A stretch of DNA of 64,000 nt from Phoenix dactylifera (taxonomy: Eukaryota; Streptophyta; Magnoliopsida; Arecales; Arecaceae), in NCBI RefSeq assembly GCF_009389715.1, contig NC_052409.1:3065275-3129274 (forward strand), in the 5' to 3' direction. The notes beneath the pieces are model-generated. The model was not told where the DNA came from, ran no database searches, and saw only the letters and a list, made by a program, of their open reading frames with translations. Below, one piece after another: positions 12,967-24,767 of this stretch. The position numbers and the translations under genes were made by a program. Numbering within the stretch: the first letter of the stretch is position 1; every line of letters starts with the position of its first letter.

Positions 12967-13320
12967 GCATGTAGAAAAGCACATGTGGATACAACATGGC
13001 TCAAAAGCTTGACTTCCCATCATGTCTTTTTCTGTGCGCCCTTAAACACTAACCAAGTCATATAAACAAGGATAAATTGACTCAATAACTAGTTTTATTC
13101 AACAATGCATGTCTATGATAACCGTGCCGGCCCTCAAGGAGGCGTGCACCACGTTGGATAAAACGCTGTCGATAAAACCCAACAATATCTTAGGCGGCAT
13201 GCATAGATCACACCAGACACCGACTTCATATCACTATACCCTTCCCCTTCTTTTTCCTTCTTTTTTTATTACAAAAGTTTACCAACATCCACTTGTCTCC
13301 TCTTAATCCAGCTACCAGAC

Positions 13321-15183
13321 TCAAAGGCGAGAAAAGGCTAACACTTGCTCCTGAGCCTCCGGTTGGCCGTGACCGTTATTACGGTTTACATAACCCACCT
13401 GGGGCTTTCCTTGTGGCGCCGCCCCTCCTTGCGGCGTTCGGTTTCCCTCCGTTACCTTGAGGCCACGAGCCGTCTCTCTCAGCAGAAACTTCTGGATTTT
13501 TCCCGTTGAAGTCTTTGGCAACTCCTCCATGAACACCACCTTCTTTGGCACCATAAACCTGGACATGCTATTCCTACAGTAGGATATGATATCCTCTTCT
13601 CTGATGCTCCCTGCTTCGCACTCTCTCTTCACAGTTAGGAAGGCGCATGGTGTCTCACCCCAGTGCGGGTGCGGCATCGCCACCACCGCCGCCTCGAGCA
13701 CCATCGGATGCCGGTAGAGGATCGTCTCTACCTCGACGCTGCTGATGTTCTCGCCGCCCGATATGATCACATCCTTCGATCGGTCCTTGATCTCCACGTA
13801 CCCATCGGGGTGGATAACCCCGACGTCGCCGGTGAGGAACCAGCCGTCTCTGAATGCGGCGTCGGTGGCCTCGCGATTCTTGTAGTAGCCCTTCATGATG
13901 CTGCTCCCTCGGAGAACTATCTCGCCGAGCGAGTTCCCGTCCCGGGGAACGCTTCGCATGGTTTCGACGTCCTTCACGTCGACGTCGGCGAGGGTCAGCA
14001 CGCTGATGCCCTGCCGAGATTTGAGCCGGGCCTGCTCGGGGGCCGGGCGGTGGTTCCACTCTTCGCGCCACTCGCATACCAGGGCCGGACCGGTCGCCTC
14101 GGTGAGGCCGTAGGCATGGGTGACGCGGAAGCCGAGTCGTTCGATCTTCTCGAGGAGAGGCGCAGGGGGCGGGGCGCCGCCGGTGAGGACGGAGACCGGG
14201 GCGGCGAGCGTTCGGCGCTCGGCGGGGCTGGCCTCGAGGAGGATGTTGAAGACGATCGGGGCGCTGCACATGTGCGTGACATGGTGGTCGGCGATGGCTC
14301 GGTACATGTCGCGGGCCGTCGTCGCCCGGATGCAGACGTTGGCGCCGCCGCGGGCCGCCATGCCCCATGTGAAGGTCCACCCGTTGCAGTGGAACATCGG
14401 AAGCGACCAGAGGTACACAGGCTCGCTCCCCACCTCCCACTGGAGGAGGAGGCTAAGGGTGCTCAAGAAAGCCCCCCGGTGGCTGTAGACCACGCCCTTC
14501 GGGGCCGACGTCGTGCCGGAGGTGTAATTGAGTGCTATTGGATCCCACTCGTCATGGAGGGGGCAAGGAAGGTACATGGGATCGCCGCTTGCGATGAGCT
14601 GCTCGTACTCGAGCTCGCCGAGCCGGATGCCGGTCGGGGCATCGATATCATCGATGACAACAACCAAAGGCAAGGGTGCGTTGGCGTCGTCGATTAGGTG
14701 CTTCAGGGCATCGCGGGCGAGCCGGACGTACTCGTAGTCCACGAAGAACACCTTCGCCTCCGAGTGCTTCAGAATGGTTGCCACGCTGGCCGCATCGAGC
14801 CGGGTGTTTACAGTGTTCAGCACGGCGCCGGCCATGGGCACGGCGAAGTGCATCTCATACATAGCTGGAACGTTGGGAGCGAGCACAGATACCTGGAATG
14901 AAATTAATATCGGTAAATTATCAGAAAATATGCGACGAAGCATTGAAAATAGCAGAAGGTGACGAGTTGTATTGCCGATGCTCACCACATCATTCTTGGA
15001 AACATTCAAAGATCGAAGGGAAGAGGCCATGCGTCGGCAACGGTCATATGTCTCCTTCCAAGTGAATTGGATCCCTTCGAACACGACAGAAGTGCGATCG
15101 GAGTAGACCACAGCAGCTCTTTGCAGAAAGGTGATGGGGCTAAGAGGAACATAGTTGGCTTGGCATTTGTGTAGTTGATCCAT
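13321..15183 (-). CDS. Peroxisomal acyl-activating enzyme (AMP-forming acyl-CoA ligase)
   Basis: Two coding exons, 15183-14986 and 14892-13321, flank a 93-base GT-AG intron (14985-14893) and give 589 residues. The family activates a carboxylic acid with ATP to an acyl-adenylate and transfers it to CoA. Visible motifs are the phosphate loop YTSGTTSAPKG (189-199), YGLTEATGP (327-335), LTGDVG with the hinge-side Asp (419-424), DRSKD (436-440) and TSTGK with the catalytic Lys531. The protein ends SRL, a type 1 peroxisomal signal. Length and the KNDVVSVLAPNVPAMYEMHF region fit the plant AAE1/AAE7/AAE11/BZO1 clade (short-chain, acetate, butyrate or benzoate-type substrates), but substrate cannot be read from sequence. 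The intron is in phase 0 with no stop, so the locus reads as one 620-codon frame if unspliced. The joined reading is chosen because it restores the conserved KNDV-VSVLAPN sequence. Exon 2 is strikingly GC-rich. Confidence 0.95.
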   Translation of the reverse strand: MDQLHKCQANYVPLSPITFLQRAAVVYSDRTSVVFEGIQFTWKETYDRCRRMASSLRSLNVSKNDVVSIGNTTRHLLLFSMLRRIFSDNLPILISFQVSVLAPNVPAMYEMHFAVPMAGAVLNTVNTRLDAASVATILKHSEAKVFFVDYEYVRLARDALKHLIDDANAPLPLVVVIDDIDAPTGIRLGELEYEQLIASGDPMYLPCPLHDEWDPIALNYTSGTTSAPKGVVYSHRGAFLSTLSLLLQWEVGSEPVYLWSLPMFHCNGWTFTWGMAARGGANVCIRATTARDMYRAIADHHVTHMCSAPIVFNILLEASPAERRTLAAPVSVLTGGAPPPAPLLEKIERLGFRVTHAYGLTEATGPALVCEWREEWNHRPAPEQARLKSRQGISVLTLADVDVKDVETMRSVPRDGNSLGEIVLRGSSIMKGYYKNREATDAAFRDGWFLTGDVGVIHPDGYVEIKDRSKDVIISGGENISSVEVETILYRHPMVLEAAVVAMPHPHWGETPCAFLTVKRECEAGSIREEDIISYCRNSMSRFMVPKKVVFMEELPKTSTGKIQKFLLRETARGLKVTEGNRTPQGGAAPQGKPQVGYVNRNNGHGQPEAQEQVLAFSRL

Positions 15184-15317
15184 TTGTAACTGTTAGAATG
15201 CTGTTTGTGGTTGGGGAAGTCTTGGAAGAGGAGGTGATTAGGGAAGAGAGAGACAGAGCAAACAAGAGGATAGAAACGATGGGTGGTGTGAGGCAGGAAG
15301 GTGGAGGCGATGAGGGG

Positions 15318-15325
15318 TTTATATA
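15318..15325 (-). promoter_or_regulatory. TATA box of the acyl-activating enzyme gene
   Basis: On the minus strand TATATAAA lies about 135 bases before the ATG at 15183, in a context (CTCTATATAAACCCC) typical of plant core promoters. Transcription would then start near 15285-15295, leaving a leader of about 100 bases. Confidence 0.7.
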
Positions 15326-15329
15326 GAGG

Positions 15330-16820
15330 AGATATCTTGAGGAAGTGGGGAAGGTGGCATGGTGGGCCCCTCGATTCGAGAAGGAAGGCCAAGGGATTTG
15401 TGTGGAAGCTCCGAGGAAAGGACCACAGAGCTTGGACTGTTGACCCGTGACAGACCCAACGGTTTGAGTGTTTCACATGAATTGCCGGGTCCTATGTCTT
15501 CCTCGGGAAAATTAGCCGGCCATCGTATTGGGTTGACCATTTAGACAAAATATGTATTTCGTTATAAATTAGGTAGTTTTTTTTATTACCAACCACTCAA
15601 AGGTATATTTATGGATGGACGAGGCAAAGTTGCCTCGTACTTTTCAAAATATATTTCTTTTTAATTTTTTGGACTGCATTCATACATATTTCATATGATA
15701 TTTTCGTTTCAGCAAAAAAAATAAAAATAAAAATAAAAATTACTTTTTTTTTTCCCTTGCCTTTACTTTGGAGTTTCTTAAGTACAGTTTTCTACTCTTA
15801 ATAATTAAGGATTTGAACAGAGAGTTGGGTCAAATGGGAAGAGATCAACCACATATCTCGGCCAGAACAAAGAAAAGGCCTTGAACTTATTTTTTTTTCA
15901 TCTTTTTTAAAATTAAGCAGAGTCGTGCTGCAAAAAATCTGAAACAAAGTATTTAAATTTTCAAAAAGAAAATATGGCACGTCTAGATTTACATGAAACA
16001 GGCCTACATCCATGAGCAAAGATATAGCAAAAAATTTACTATAGTCAAAAAAAAAATGAAGTATAAAAAATAGAGCTATCTGTCACCAATATCTTAATCT
16101 TCAATATGCACCATCTCACCTGCCTCCCGAAAATGGAGTAAACAAAGATCTATATGAAAATTGAGTAGATCTATAATGCGGACACTTTGCTCATACGCCA
16201 ACCGCAAATCTTACAAAAAGCTCCAGATAATTTATTCTTTTTTTCTTCAAACTTGTTAAATTGAATCATGGAGCATAGGGCAGATAAAGAAATTCAAGGC
16301 AGGCTTAACAAGCAGAAGCATATAAAAGCTTGAAGTAGAACCGATAGCAACAAGAAAAAGGGTATGAGACCTAAGTGCATGATTTGGTTTTGTTCCCAAG
16401 AGAATCATACTTGGCCAAAACTATATTTGGCCCTCAGCTTGTATAGACTTGGATGCACAAACATCCAAATCCCCTCGTCCTCCCGTCTCCCACTAGGTAA
16501 CAAAATCATGTCGTCATTCTCCGAATGAACCAGTATGAAACGCAGAGTGCCTTTCTCTGCCGCGTAACAAATGTCCGTGTGGTTTCATGGAGAAAAGATG
16601 AAAGGCTGAGATCTGGCAGCCAGGTTGTGACAAACAAGTCTCATTGTCATGCCCCAAAGGCGCTTGTCACAACTTATATCTGATGAAAACGGCTAGCTCG
16701 CTCTGAGGCAATAGCTTTTAGCTTTGAAATTCATGCACAATCGGTGATGGCAGAAAGACAGTTAGCGATGCTGCCGCAGGTGGGAGCCGGAACGATATTC
16801 TTCACCTGAGAGCCTCCACT
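15330..16820. other. Upstream/intergenic region, no gene
   Basis: The first 200 bases are GC-richer and probably belong to the promoter of the acyl-activating enzyme gene. The remainder is AT-rich with many homopolymers and no coding signal. Confidence 0.5.
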
Positions 16821-16824
16821 CTTA

Positions 16825-17345
16825 AATTTTTTTGAGGTCAACTTCGATGGATGCATGGTAGACGATGGTAGGAGGGGTGGTCCATGCTTCATCATTAGAG
16901 GCCCAAACTCTAGGATAGTTTTTGATGGTGGGTGTTAGATCTTCGACATCTTTGCTCCATGAGCGGAGCTAAGGGCGGCGTACGCTGGTCTAGGTCATAC
17001 TTGGTGCGTTCTATGGGCCAGAGCAGTCCTGCTTGAGGAAGACTTGGCCACGATAATCGGCTGGATCTAGTGGACATTGGTGGCGTGGGTGGGTGTCACC
17101 CTTTGTTCCGAAACATTCGGGTTATAGTTAGTGGTGACGTTGTCTTCCAGGCCGAGCATGTTTGTAGAAAGGCTAATGGAGTTGCGAATTGGATGGCCTC
17201 GTATGTGGCCAATCACTCGGAGGTCTTATGGGTTGGGAAGAGAGAGTTATCTAGAGTACTCTGAGACTTGCTGTTTTTGGACATTTTTGGATGTATCCAT
17301 ACTAAAAGAGTATGAGTCATCCATCGCAGAAAAAAAAAAAAAAAA
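16825..17345 (+). mobile_element. 5'-truncated LINE, RNase H domain and poly-A tail
   Basis: In broken frames the plus strand encodes the RNase H-like C-terminal domain common in plant L1-type LINEs: VNFDGC near 16840, AELRAAYAGL near 16970, the closing RKANGVANWMASYVANHS (about 17165-17215) and a KRELSRVL tail. The 3' untranslated part (TTGGATGTATCCATACT...) ends in a 16-base poly-A at 17330-17345. It is 5'-truncated with several stops and frameshifts. The same 3' tail recurs in this window at 19535, 21236, 36995, 40072 and, inverted, 63672. Confidence 0.8.
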
Positions 17346-17349
17346 GCGG

Positions 17350-18514
17350 GGCTCTTGTCACTTGATACGTACCAATAACATTAGAAAATGGTGACAGAGC
17401 CATTTAATTGGTTTACATGCCATCAAAAAACACTAAAAGATATGTGAGTATTAATTCATAGGATCTTACATGACTTGGGTAATAAAAATTTCTTTTTGTC
17501 AAAGTACTTAGTAGTTAGATGGATATAGATCATTTTGATTATGATCGGTATATCCTTTCTCAGTGTATTCACCAATGAGAAGGCTCAAATTCAAGCCTAG
17601 AAGGTGATATTTCTATTATATTTGTCAAAAATCAAAACAAAAGAGAAATATGCACTTAGTTGTTGTGATTGGATCTAGCCTTGACAACAAGCTTGTCATG
17701 AGGTCTATAGTGATTCACGCTCTAATTCGGATCAAAACTAACATTGTTGTGTAAACAAAAAAACAATATATGTTTGTCAAGATTTATCCTTGCACAAATA
17801 TATTTCCATCCACATGCCTAGAAGATAACAATATTCTAGTTGCTCTAGTATTCTTGTATAATTTTTTTGACTTCAAATTTATTTATTTATTTTTTGGTAC
17901 ATGAGAGATATAGATTTTAAAAAAATCAAAATGAGGAAAAAAAAAACACATCCATAAAAGCCCACATTTACAAGTAAAGAGAGCTCCAAAGGTAGATCAC
18001 CATCGCCAGCAAAATCTAAATTAAGGTTTCAACCTAACAATCAGTCAGTATGTTGATTACCTACCTTCATAGTAAATATGGATGGCATTAAACCAAGACA
18101 GAAATTTGGAGTGGTAATAATATCCCTCAACAATGGATTTTCATAATCTCATCTCACAGAAGTGGTTTTTATCCGGTTAACTATGGTTGACTCGCTAAAT
18201 GGCATGTTTTAGTTAATTAATTGAACTCTAAATTATTGTTTTACATGAACAATAATTTGATTAATGTTTTGCAAATTAATTAAATTGAGAATGAGATAGG
18301 AAGGGTCTGTACTATGAGATTGGAAGGGTGTGTACCTCAAGGAATCGAAGAGGAATTAGGAAATATTTTTACTTCCATGTGGGAGAAAGTGGAACAGACA
18401 GATTTTAGCTGCCTAGCTTGGAGATGTGGTTGCTAATTTTATTGGAGTAATATTTGAGTTATTAAAGTATTAATTAATTTATAATGCACTTGGTTAACTC
18501 ATTGAGTGCAAACC

Positions 18515-18515
<1 letters not shown>
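17350..18515. other. Intergenic, nothing recognised
   Basis: AT-rich sequence. A T-rich stretch near 17880-17895 followed by A-rich sequence to 17950 could be the inverted tail of another old LINE, but no domain was recognised. Confidence 0.4.

Positions 18516-18517
<2 letters not shown>

Positions 18518-18564
<47 letters not shown>
18518..18564. repeat. Microsatellite (GA)n
   Basis: About 23 GA units. A CT run of similar length lies 156 bases downstream, making an inverted pair. Confidence 0.97.
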
Positions 18565-18566
<2 letters not shown>

Positions 18567-18717
18567 CAAAGTATTCAACACATTATTTATCTTTTTATCT
18601 GAAATTCAATTGTTAGTAGAGTCTTTTTAAAATACCAGGATGTTTGGTATATGCATTACTTTAGTTAGAGGAAGCAATCTTTGATAGATGGCTATGAACC
18701 AGTATTGTTTAAATCTT

Positions 18718-18720
<3 letters not shown>

Positions 18721-18766
<46 letters not shown>
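18721..18766. repeat. Microsatellite (CT)n
   Basis: 23 CT units, the reverse complement of the GA run at 18518-18564. Confidence 0.97.
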
Positions 18767-18769
<3 letters not shown>

Positions 18770-18770
<1 letters not shown>

Positions 18771-19534
18771 TGGTATATTTTTTCTTTTTCAGATTAACAA
18801 AAAAAAAACATTTGCAGATAAAGTGGAACTTTTTTTATTTTTTATAAATATAATATTAAATGATCTATATAGAGAATCACGAATTCAACAATATTGAGTG
18901 AAAAATAAACATTACTGTCACGCTCCGATCTCAGAATCAAAAAGTTCTGATAGTGAGCCAAACCATTCAACTCATTAGGAGATAATCTGAACTTTTGCAT
19001 TACGTTCTTTTGTTCATACGGTTGCCTGGGTTTATATTTGAAAGTTTAGTTAAATAGGCTGAGGGTGGGTCCCAATGCTTTTGTTTTTTTGCAGCACTCG
19101 GTGCATGCGTTTCATGTGTGTAACCCGGATGAGGCATGCCCTAACACGAGGGTCAGCCAACAACTCCATTTCCCGGCTCTTTTGCGCCGTAAAACGCGAC
19201 AAGTCCGTGTACGTACCACCATTAGATACAAAAGTTCTTAAATCAGGCATTATACTTTTCGGACTAAACATGTATACCGAGAGACCAACAAAATAGCAGA
19301 CTAGTATTAAAAAAATATAAAATATATAAAATAAATCTACCTCATCCTATCAGCTTAAACTTTTAGGATAAGTGGTGATTTCAATATGGTATCAGAGCAG
19401 AGTTCCTGAGTTCGAACTCTGTCTCCGCACTCTTTAACCCTACTATTAAAAAATTTCACATGTTGGGCTAATCCATTAACAAAAAATCCGGCTCACATGT
19501 GTGAGAGAGAGAGATTTCAACAACTAGATGACAG
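18770..19534. other. Intergenic with possible LTR end near 19300-19440
   Basis: At 19387 TGGTATCAGAGCAG matches the primer binding site used by many plant LTR retrotransposons. It is preceded by AT-rich sequence that could be an LTR end. No second repeat or coding domain was found, so only a small fossil scrap is suggested. The rest shows no recognisable feature. Confidence 0.35.
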
Positions 19535-19675
19535 CATGTGTGGTCAGGCACGTTATGGACTGAAGAGAGAGAGTTGTTCAGGATATTATATAACTTGCTG
19601 TTTGCCGATTCTATTGGATATATCCGTATTCGTGATGTATGAAATATCTACTTTAGTAAGTAAAAAAATACAGGC
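19535..19675 (+). mobile_element. LINE 3' tail, severely truncated
   Basis: GAAGAGAGAGAGTTGTTCAG through ATTGGATATATCCGTATTCG and a short A-rich end repeats the 3' terminus of the LINE at 16825-17345. Only the last ~140 bases remain. Confidence 0.65.
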
Positions 19676-19689
19676 ATTACCATCAAATT

Positions 19690-20755
19690 AATAAGTGCTT
19701 GTTGAGAAAAAAAATCTAACGTTAATGGAAACATGACATGCGCATGCCTCCATTGAATAGAAACAGTCTCATTCTCTGACTCTAATTAGATAGATGGGGA
19801 TTAGAGGATCCCAAACTTGTCAAGATACTGACTAGAATAAATATAGTTCCCCACGAAAGGTGTATTGTTGGCAAAAAAAAAAAAGGCCAATTTGCTATTT
19901 TAGCGGTCTTTAGACAGGTGCAAAACGATGCAATAGAAAACTTGTAATTTTGCTTTATTGAGGACTTGGGGGTCGCGCTAATCACGACAACCTTGAGATA
20001 AATTAGTGACTTAATTAATATATGCATCCTTGAGTCAAAACGATGCACATATAATTTTTGGGAGAAAGAAAACCCTAATGCCGTTTCTTGCGAAGTGAGT
20101 CGTCTGATAAAACGATGCACATGTTTGTATCAAAAAAAAAAAAAAAAATCACGTTTAACTTTATTTTTAATGATAAATTTTATATAAATAAATATTAAAT
20201 CATTGACTCAAGTCTTTGATCTTACGGTCAATGGCTATATAGAGAACAGGAAGCCACGCGAGGGGACACATCCCACGCACCAACATAATAGTAGAATATT
20301 GTGTTGTATGCTTAAATAAATGATAGTTTTTGATCTCTTTGGATTAGGCCTACTAGCTCAGCGATGGACAAATCCAAAGCTGGCTAGAATTATCTTCTTG
20401 CTGTTGTTGAATGTGAAGTTGTGATCAGCTTAGCAGTAGAATGGCTCAGCAAATCAATGGGCCGATCCATGGGTCTTAATCCTTTCCCAGACCTGAGTCA
20501 CTGGGTTCCTCACCCAACTCATGCATCCCAATCTTTCTAAATTTTGGACTCCCGAATTGTATCCACTCAACATCAATTTGTAGCTTATTTAACACAATTG
20601 GAGTGGCAGAAAAATTTTGAGCCCCTCGTACCCAGTCTAATGTCTAAGATCAAGAACTCCTCTAGATGCCTTCAAGCCGACAACAGCCGCTTGATTAAAC
20701 ACTACTCTGTGAAGCCATTGAAGTAATTGAGCGCTGGACTTCATTGTGGCTTTAA
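19690..20755. other. Intergenic, nothing recognised
   Basis: AT-rich with poly-A runs near 19874 and 20132. No coding or structured feature could be supported. Confidence 0.5.
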
Positions 20756-20760
20756 AGATG

Positions 20761-20761
<1 letters not shown>

Positions 20762-20794
<33 letters not shown>

Positions 20795-21040
20795 TGGTAA
20801 CAGGAAGTAAGGTAACGAATGAAAGAAATGCCCTCTATATCAGCTCTAATGTAGTTTGCCAGACAATCTGCTACTTGGTTACCTTCCCTAAAGATATGAT
20901 TGCAGGAGGAATGAGAAAATAGGAAGTAAATTTTCCATATTTCTCAAAGCTGGATGTTGTGCAATCCTGTTGCCATGAATGCATGTCTTCACAGTCTTCG
21001 AATCTCCTTCTAAGATAATTCTGCCATTCTGAAACATGAA
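20762..21040 (-). mobile_element. LINE 3' fragment, RNase H-type, ending in (AAT)n
   Basis: Read on the minus strand, fragments resemble an RNase H-like domain. A MHSWQQDCT-type strand lies near 20955-20985, and a NQVADCLA-like segment, broken by frame, near 20850-20885. The 3' end runs into (AAT)n at 20794-20762, an end seen in some plant LINEs. It is 5'-truncated and degenerate, and belongs to a different subfamily from the neighbour at 21236. Confidence 0.55.
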
Positions 21041-21235
21041 TATCGCAGTTTGGAGACCGCATCAAGCAGCCAGGCTAAGTCAAGGCTATGTATTCGCTGC
21101 CAAATGGAAGATTCTCTCCCTCAGTAAAACAGCATGTGGTCTAGAGTTTCATGGTGGCTTCTGCATCTTTCTCACATTGGTGGTAATGAAGAACTTTTGC
21201 TTGCTAAAAGAGACATCAGTGCTATCACCTAGTTC

Positions 21236-21555
21236 AGTCATCCTAAAGGATGACTCGGCCACGGTCATCAGTTAGATCCAGAAAGGTCCGAGGGTTGCTG
21301 CCGGTGACCATCCATTGCTTCGTGACATATGAATGATGATGAGGGATAGAGGTGTTGTCCAGGCTAAGCATATGTTTAGAGAAACCAATGAGGCTGCGAA
21401 CTGGGTGGCCACCTATGTGGCCAACGATGCCGGCAATACCCTGTGGATAGGGAACGAGGAGCTGTCTCGAGAGCTCCGTGATATTTTGTTTTCTGACTTT
21501 ATTGGATGTATTCATGCACGTGTTGTATGAATTATCCGTCGTAGCAAAAAAAAAT
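21236..21555 (+). mobile_element. 5'-truncated LINE 3' end with RNase H motif
   Basis: The plus strand encodes LKDDSATVIS (near 21243) and then, in another frame, VQAKHMFRETNEAANWVATYVAND-type sequence (21355-21430) and NEELSRELRDILF. A 3' untranslated tail and A-rich end follow at 21546-21560. This is the same family as 16825-17345. At least one frameshift and the 5' truncation make it inactive. Confidence 0.75.
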
Positions 21556-21559
21556 AAAT

Positions 21560-22718
21560 AGAAAAAGAAGAAGAAGGAGGAGGAGGAGACATCGTAGGAA
21601 GTTTACCCAGCACCAACTTCCATGAAAAATGTGGTCTAGGAACGAAGTTGTTCAGTATGGTGCTCGTTCTCTTCATAGCTGAAGAACATGTTTTGTTTCT
21701 TTCCTGCCATCTTTCTTTGTTTTATGTTGGGCTGCAGCCCAAACGCAGATGCAGAAATGCCCAATTAAAATATTGGATAACAGCAGGCGATGGCATCAGT
21801 AGAGCCCGGGTGTGAAGTTGTCGGCCCAGAGTTTGCACAGTGGAACATTTTTGGAGCTGCAAGGCCCAGTGGAATTGCCCACTACATCGACAGCCTGTGG
21901 GCCAATAATATGAGCCCAATAAAGCCTGTTTATATCCGCATCGCATTAGGACGCTTCCAGATCCACCCCACCAATTAGATTTGCAAATCCTTTAGGCCTC
22001 TTCAGAGCCAACAAATTTGAAGAATACCATGAATGAAAATGATAGCCTCAACTCAATTCTGTTTGTCATTTGTTTTAATTAAGAATACCCTCTCATCTCA
22101 AAAAATATATTAATTAATCTCTCTGAGCACAATTACGGCTCTCTCTCTCTCCTCTTTCAAAGATTACCTTATTTTATTCATATATTTTTATTAATAAGAA
22201 ATAAATTAGAAGATTGAACTCTATCTTATCCTTCCAATTAAAAAATCTCAATTTTCCAGGCACTCACATTTAGCTCTCTCTCCCTCGCATTTCCACTCTC
22301 ACCCTCCTCCTCTCTCCCTTTGTCTCTTTCATGTATCAACCGTTATTGCTTTATTCCTAATTACACTTTATTGTTGTAATTCATTTGATTTTTTATGTTT
22401 GTCATATTCTTTTCTTGTTTTTCATATTTTTCATGTTTTAGTTCGATTAATCGTATTTGTACTTCCATTAATCGTTTTATTTATCATTTCTAGTTTATCC
22501 TATCATTTGCCAATTAATCTACTTTCATTTTTATGCTAAATATATAATTTTTAATTATTTTGGATATCACATCAGTTATTTAGCATCTTTAATTTCTTTT
22601 ATTCTATTCTACTTAACTCATTTTCTAATCTTAATTCTTCAAATTGTTTCCCATTTTTTTATCTTCAGTTTAGGTATATCTGTATCATATTATCTGATTG
22701 CATGCATGCATACATACC

Positions 22719-22775
<57 letters not shown>

Positions 22776-23200
22776 TATTTGGATATCTATTTTGTGATTT
22801 ATATTTTAGTTTTACTAGATTTGCATTATAATGTTTGTATTTTTTATTTATTTTTATTTCTTATTTTATTAAGTTTATTATATTTTAAGCACTCAGTATA
22901 TTTTTCCAGTGATCCGATTTCACCATTCTTTTATATATCTTCCTGTTTCATTTCATGTTATTTTTTTTTATGTTATAATTTTTTTACTTTTATATTAATT
23001 AATTTATGTTATTTCATACCGCAACTCTCCAACCGCACCCACGAAACATTCTAATTATAACACAGTAATCTTTGCGAATAATCGTCTCTCCAAGCCAACG
23101 AGCAGCTTCATCGACTTCTCCTGGGCTTCAGCCGCTCTTGGTTTGTTAATCCCTTCCTCGAAACCCTAGTGTTTCCATAATTCTATCCCCAAATCCCAAC
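21560..23200. other. Intergenic / upstream of the PUX7-like pseudogene
   Basis: There is no gene. 22135-22330 is CT-rich and 22330-23000 very T-rich, so the long plus-strand frame at 22698-23054 is low-complexity. The last 150 bases are GC-richer and probably were the promoter and leader of the pseudogene. Confidence 0.5.
22701..22770. repeat. Compound microsatellite (GCAT)n(ACAT)n(TA)n
   Basis: GCAT, then CATA, then TA units. The order is the reverse complement of the array at 6004-6079. Confidence 0.95.
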
Positions 23201-24767
23201 CGATTTCTCGGTGGAAGTACCGATGGAGAACGTCCCACCGCATGACGAGAAGCAGCGTCTCGTCTCGTCTCGTCTCGTCCTTCCTCGTCGGCCAGACCGC
23301 CGACACCGCCACGCAGTTCCTCGAGGTTCGATTTTCTGCCGGAATTTGTTTTTTTTCTTTTTTGCAGAAATCTGTTCGAGATTGCGGTTTTAATATCTTT
23401 TTGGCTGTTATATCCTTCTATTTTTACCGAAAGTTTAATTCCTCTCGACTTAATCGAACATTAAATGAAAAAAATGGTGTTTTTTACGTTATGGAACGTA
23501 TAGTTGTTGTTGTGCTGCTGCTATTCTTGATTGGGTAACCGATGATTATTTGAAGGGTTCTTTGTCTGCCCACGGACCTGGGTTTAGAGCGCTGAGTTGG
23601 AAATTTAGGGTTTTGATGTCAGGCGTTGCGTAGTTCAGTGAAGATACCGAGCGGCTTATTTTGGATTTGAATGCGTTGTATGGATCGTACGGGCCACGAG
23701 TTGGAAGCTTGAGGAAGCTATCCGGCTGTTCTATGCTGAGAACGACAGTGATGCAGTGGCATCATTTCCCTTGCCACCGCCAGTGAATGAAAGCCCTAGG
23801 TGAGTTTGGGAGGAGCGGATCAGAGTTTTAGGGTCTGCAGTATGGAAATCATGGTATTTCGTGAATTTGATTGCTATAATAAGCTTCGCTTCCCCTTTGC
23901 ACTTTGCAGGAAAAGGGAGAATGTTGGGTTGAACCAAAACATAGGGCAAGGTGCTGGAGATGATGAAGTGCGTGCGCCCTTACCGGTCAAAAGGGATACT
24001 TTGTATGAAGATGCCTCCTTTATCACCTTCGCTTGCTATTGCTGTATTCCATGAGATATAGTTGATGTGTTATTGACATGGCTTGGTTAGTTTTTAATGG
24101 ATAAGTTATCATCTTATCACCATATTACATTAAAAAGAAACAGGAGGATGATTATCATCTGAAAAGCTTTATTCTAGTTTTTAATGGACCAGTCAGTTTA
24201 GTTTCTTTTTTTTTCTCCAGATTTTCATGTATTGACAGATTCTTTGTCACATTGGAAGCCACACTAAAGATCTTGGACATAGAGAGAGGATGATGATGGA
24301 GAGAGGATAGGGTTCACAGACGAAGGAAGATAAAGGGGAACAAAAAGACTAGGAGAGATGGAGAAGAAGTAGGGTTGGATAGGGACAAAAAATGGCAGGG
24401 GCTTGTGATGCCTCTCTTGTCTCCATATAAATTAGTTATGATAATTGTTTGCCAATTGCATAAAGATCCAACTGTGGTGATTATGATATGTATATTTAAC
24501 ATCGGGTTAAATTGTTATCAGGTCAGATCTTGTCTAAATATGTTCCATTTGCTGCATTGGTAATGGGATATGAATCTTATTGGGTTAGCATTGTGGAAAT
24601 CCCTGCTAGTTTTGGATAGTTGGATCATATTTGGATTGGATGTAGCTTATAATCCAATCCATTGATAGGCTACTCAGTTGCCCACCTAGATGTGGCAGAG
24701 GATAAAATTGATTTAGGCACCATTTGGTCATGTAGATGGCTTAGGTAGGATGTAGATGCTTTTCTAA

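Noticed and set aside
13655-14697. Long open frames opposite and overlapping the acyl-activating enzyme exon
   Set aside because: They are by-products of GC-rich coding sequence; the translations are Arg/Pro/Gly-rich and lack any domain, whereas the 13321-15183 frame has all enzyme motifs.
22698-23054. 118-codon plus-strand frame with hydrophobic translation
   Set aside because: Starts in a microsatellite and runs through T-rich DNA, giving Ile/Tyr/Phe/Leu low complexity.
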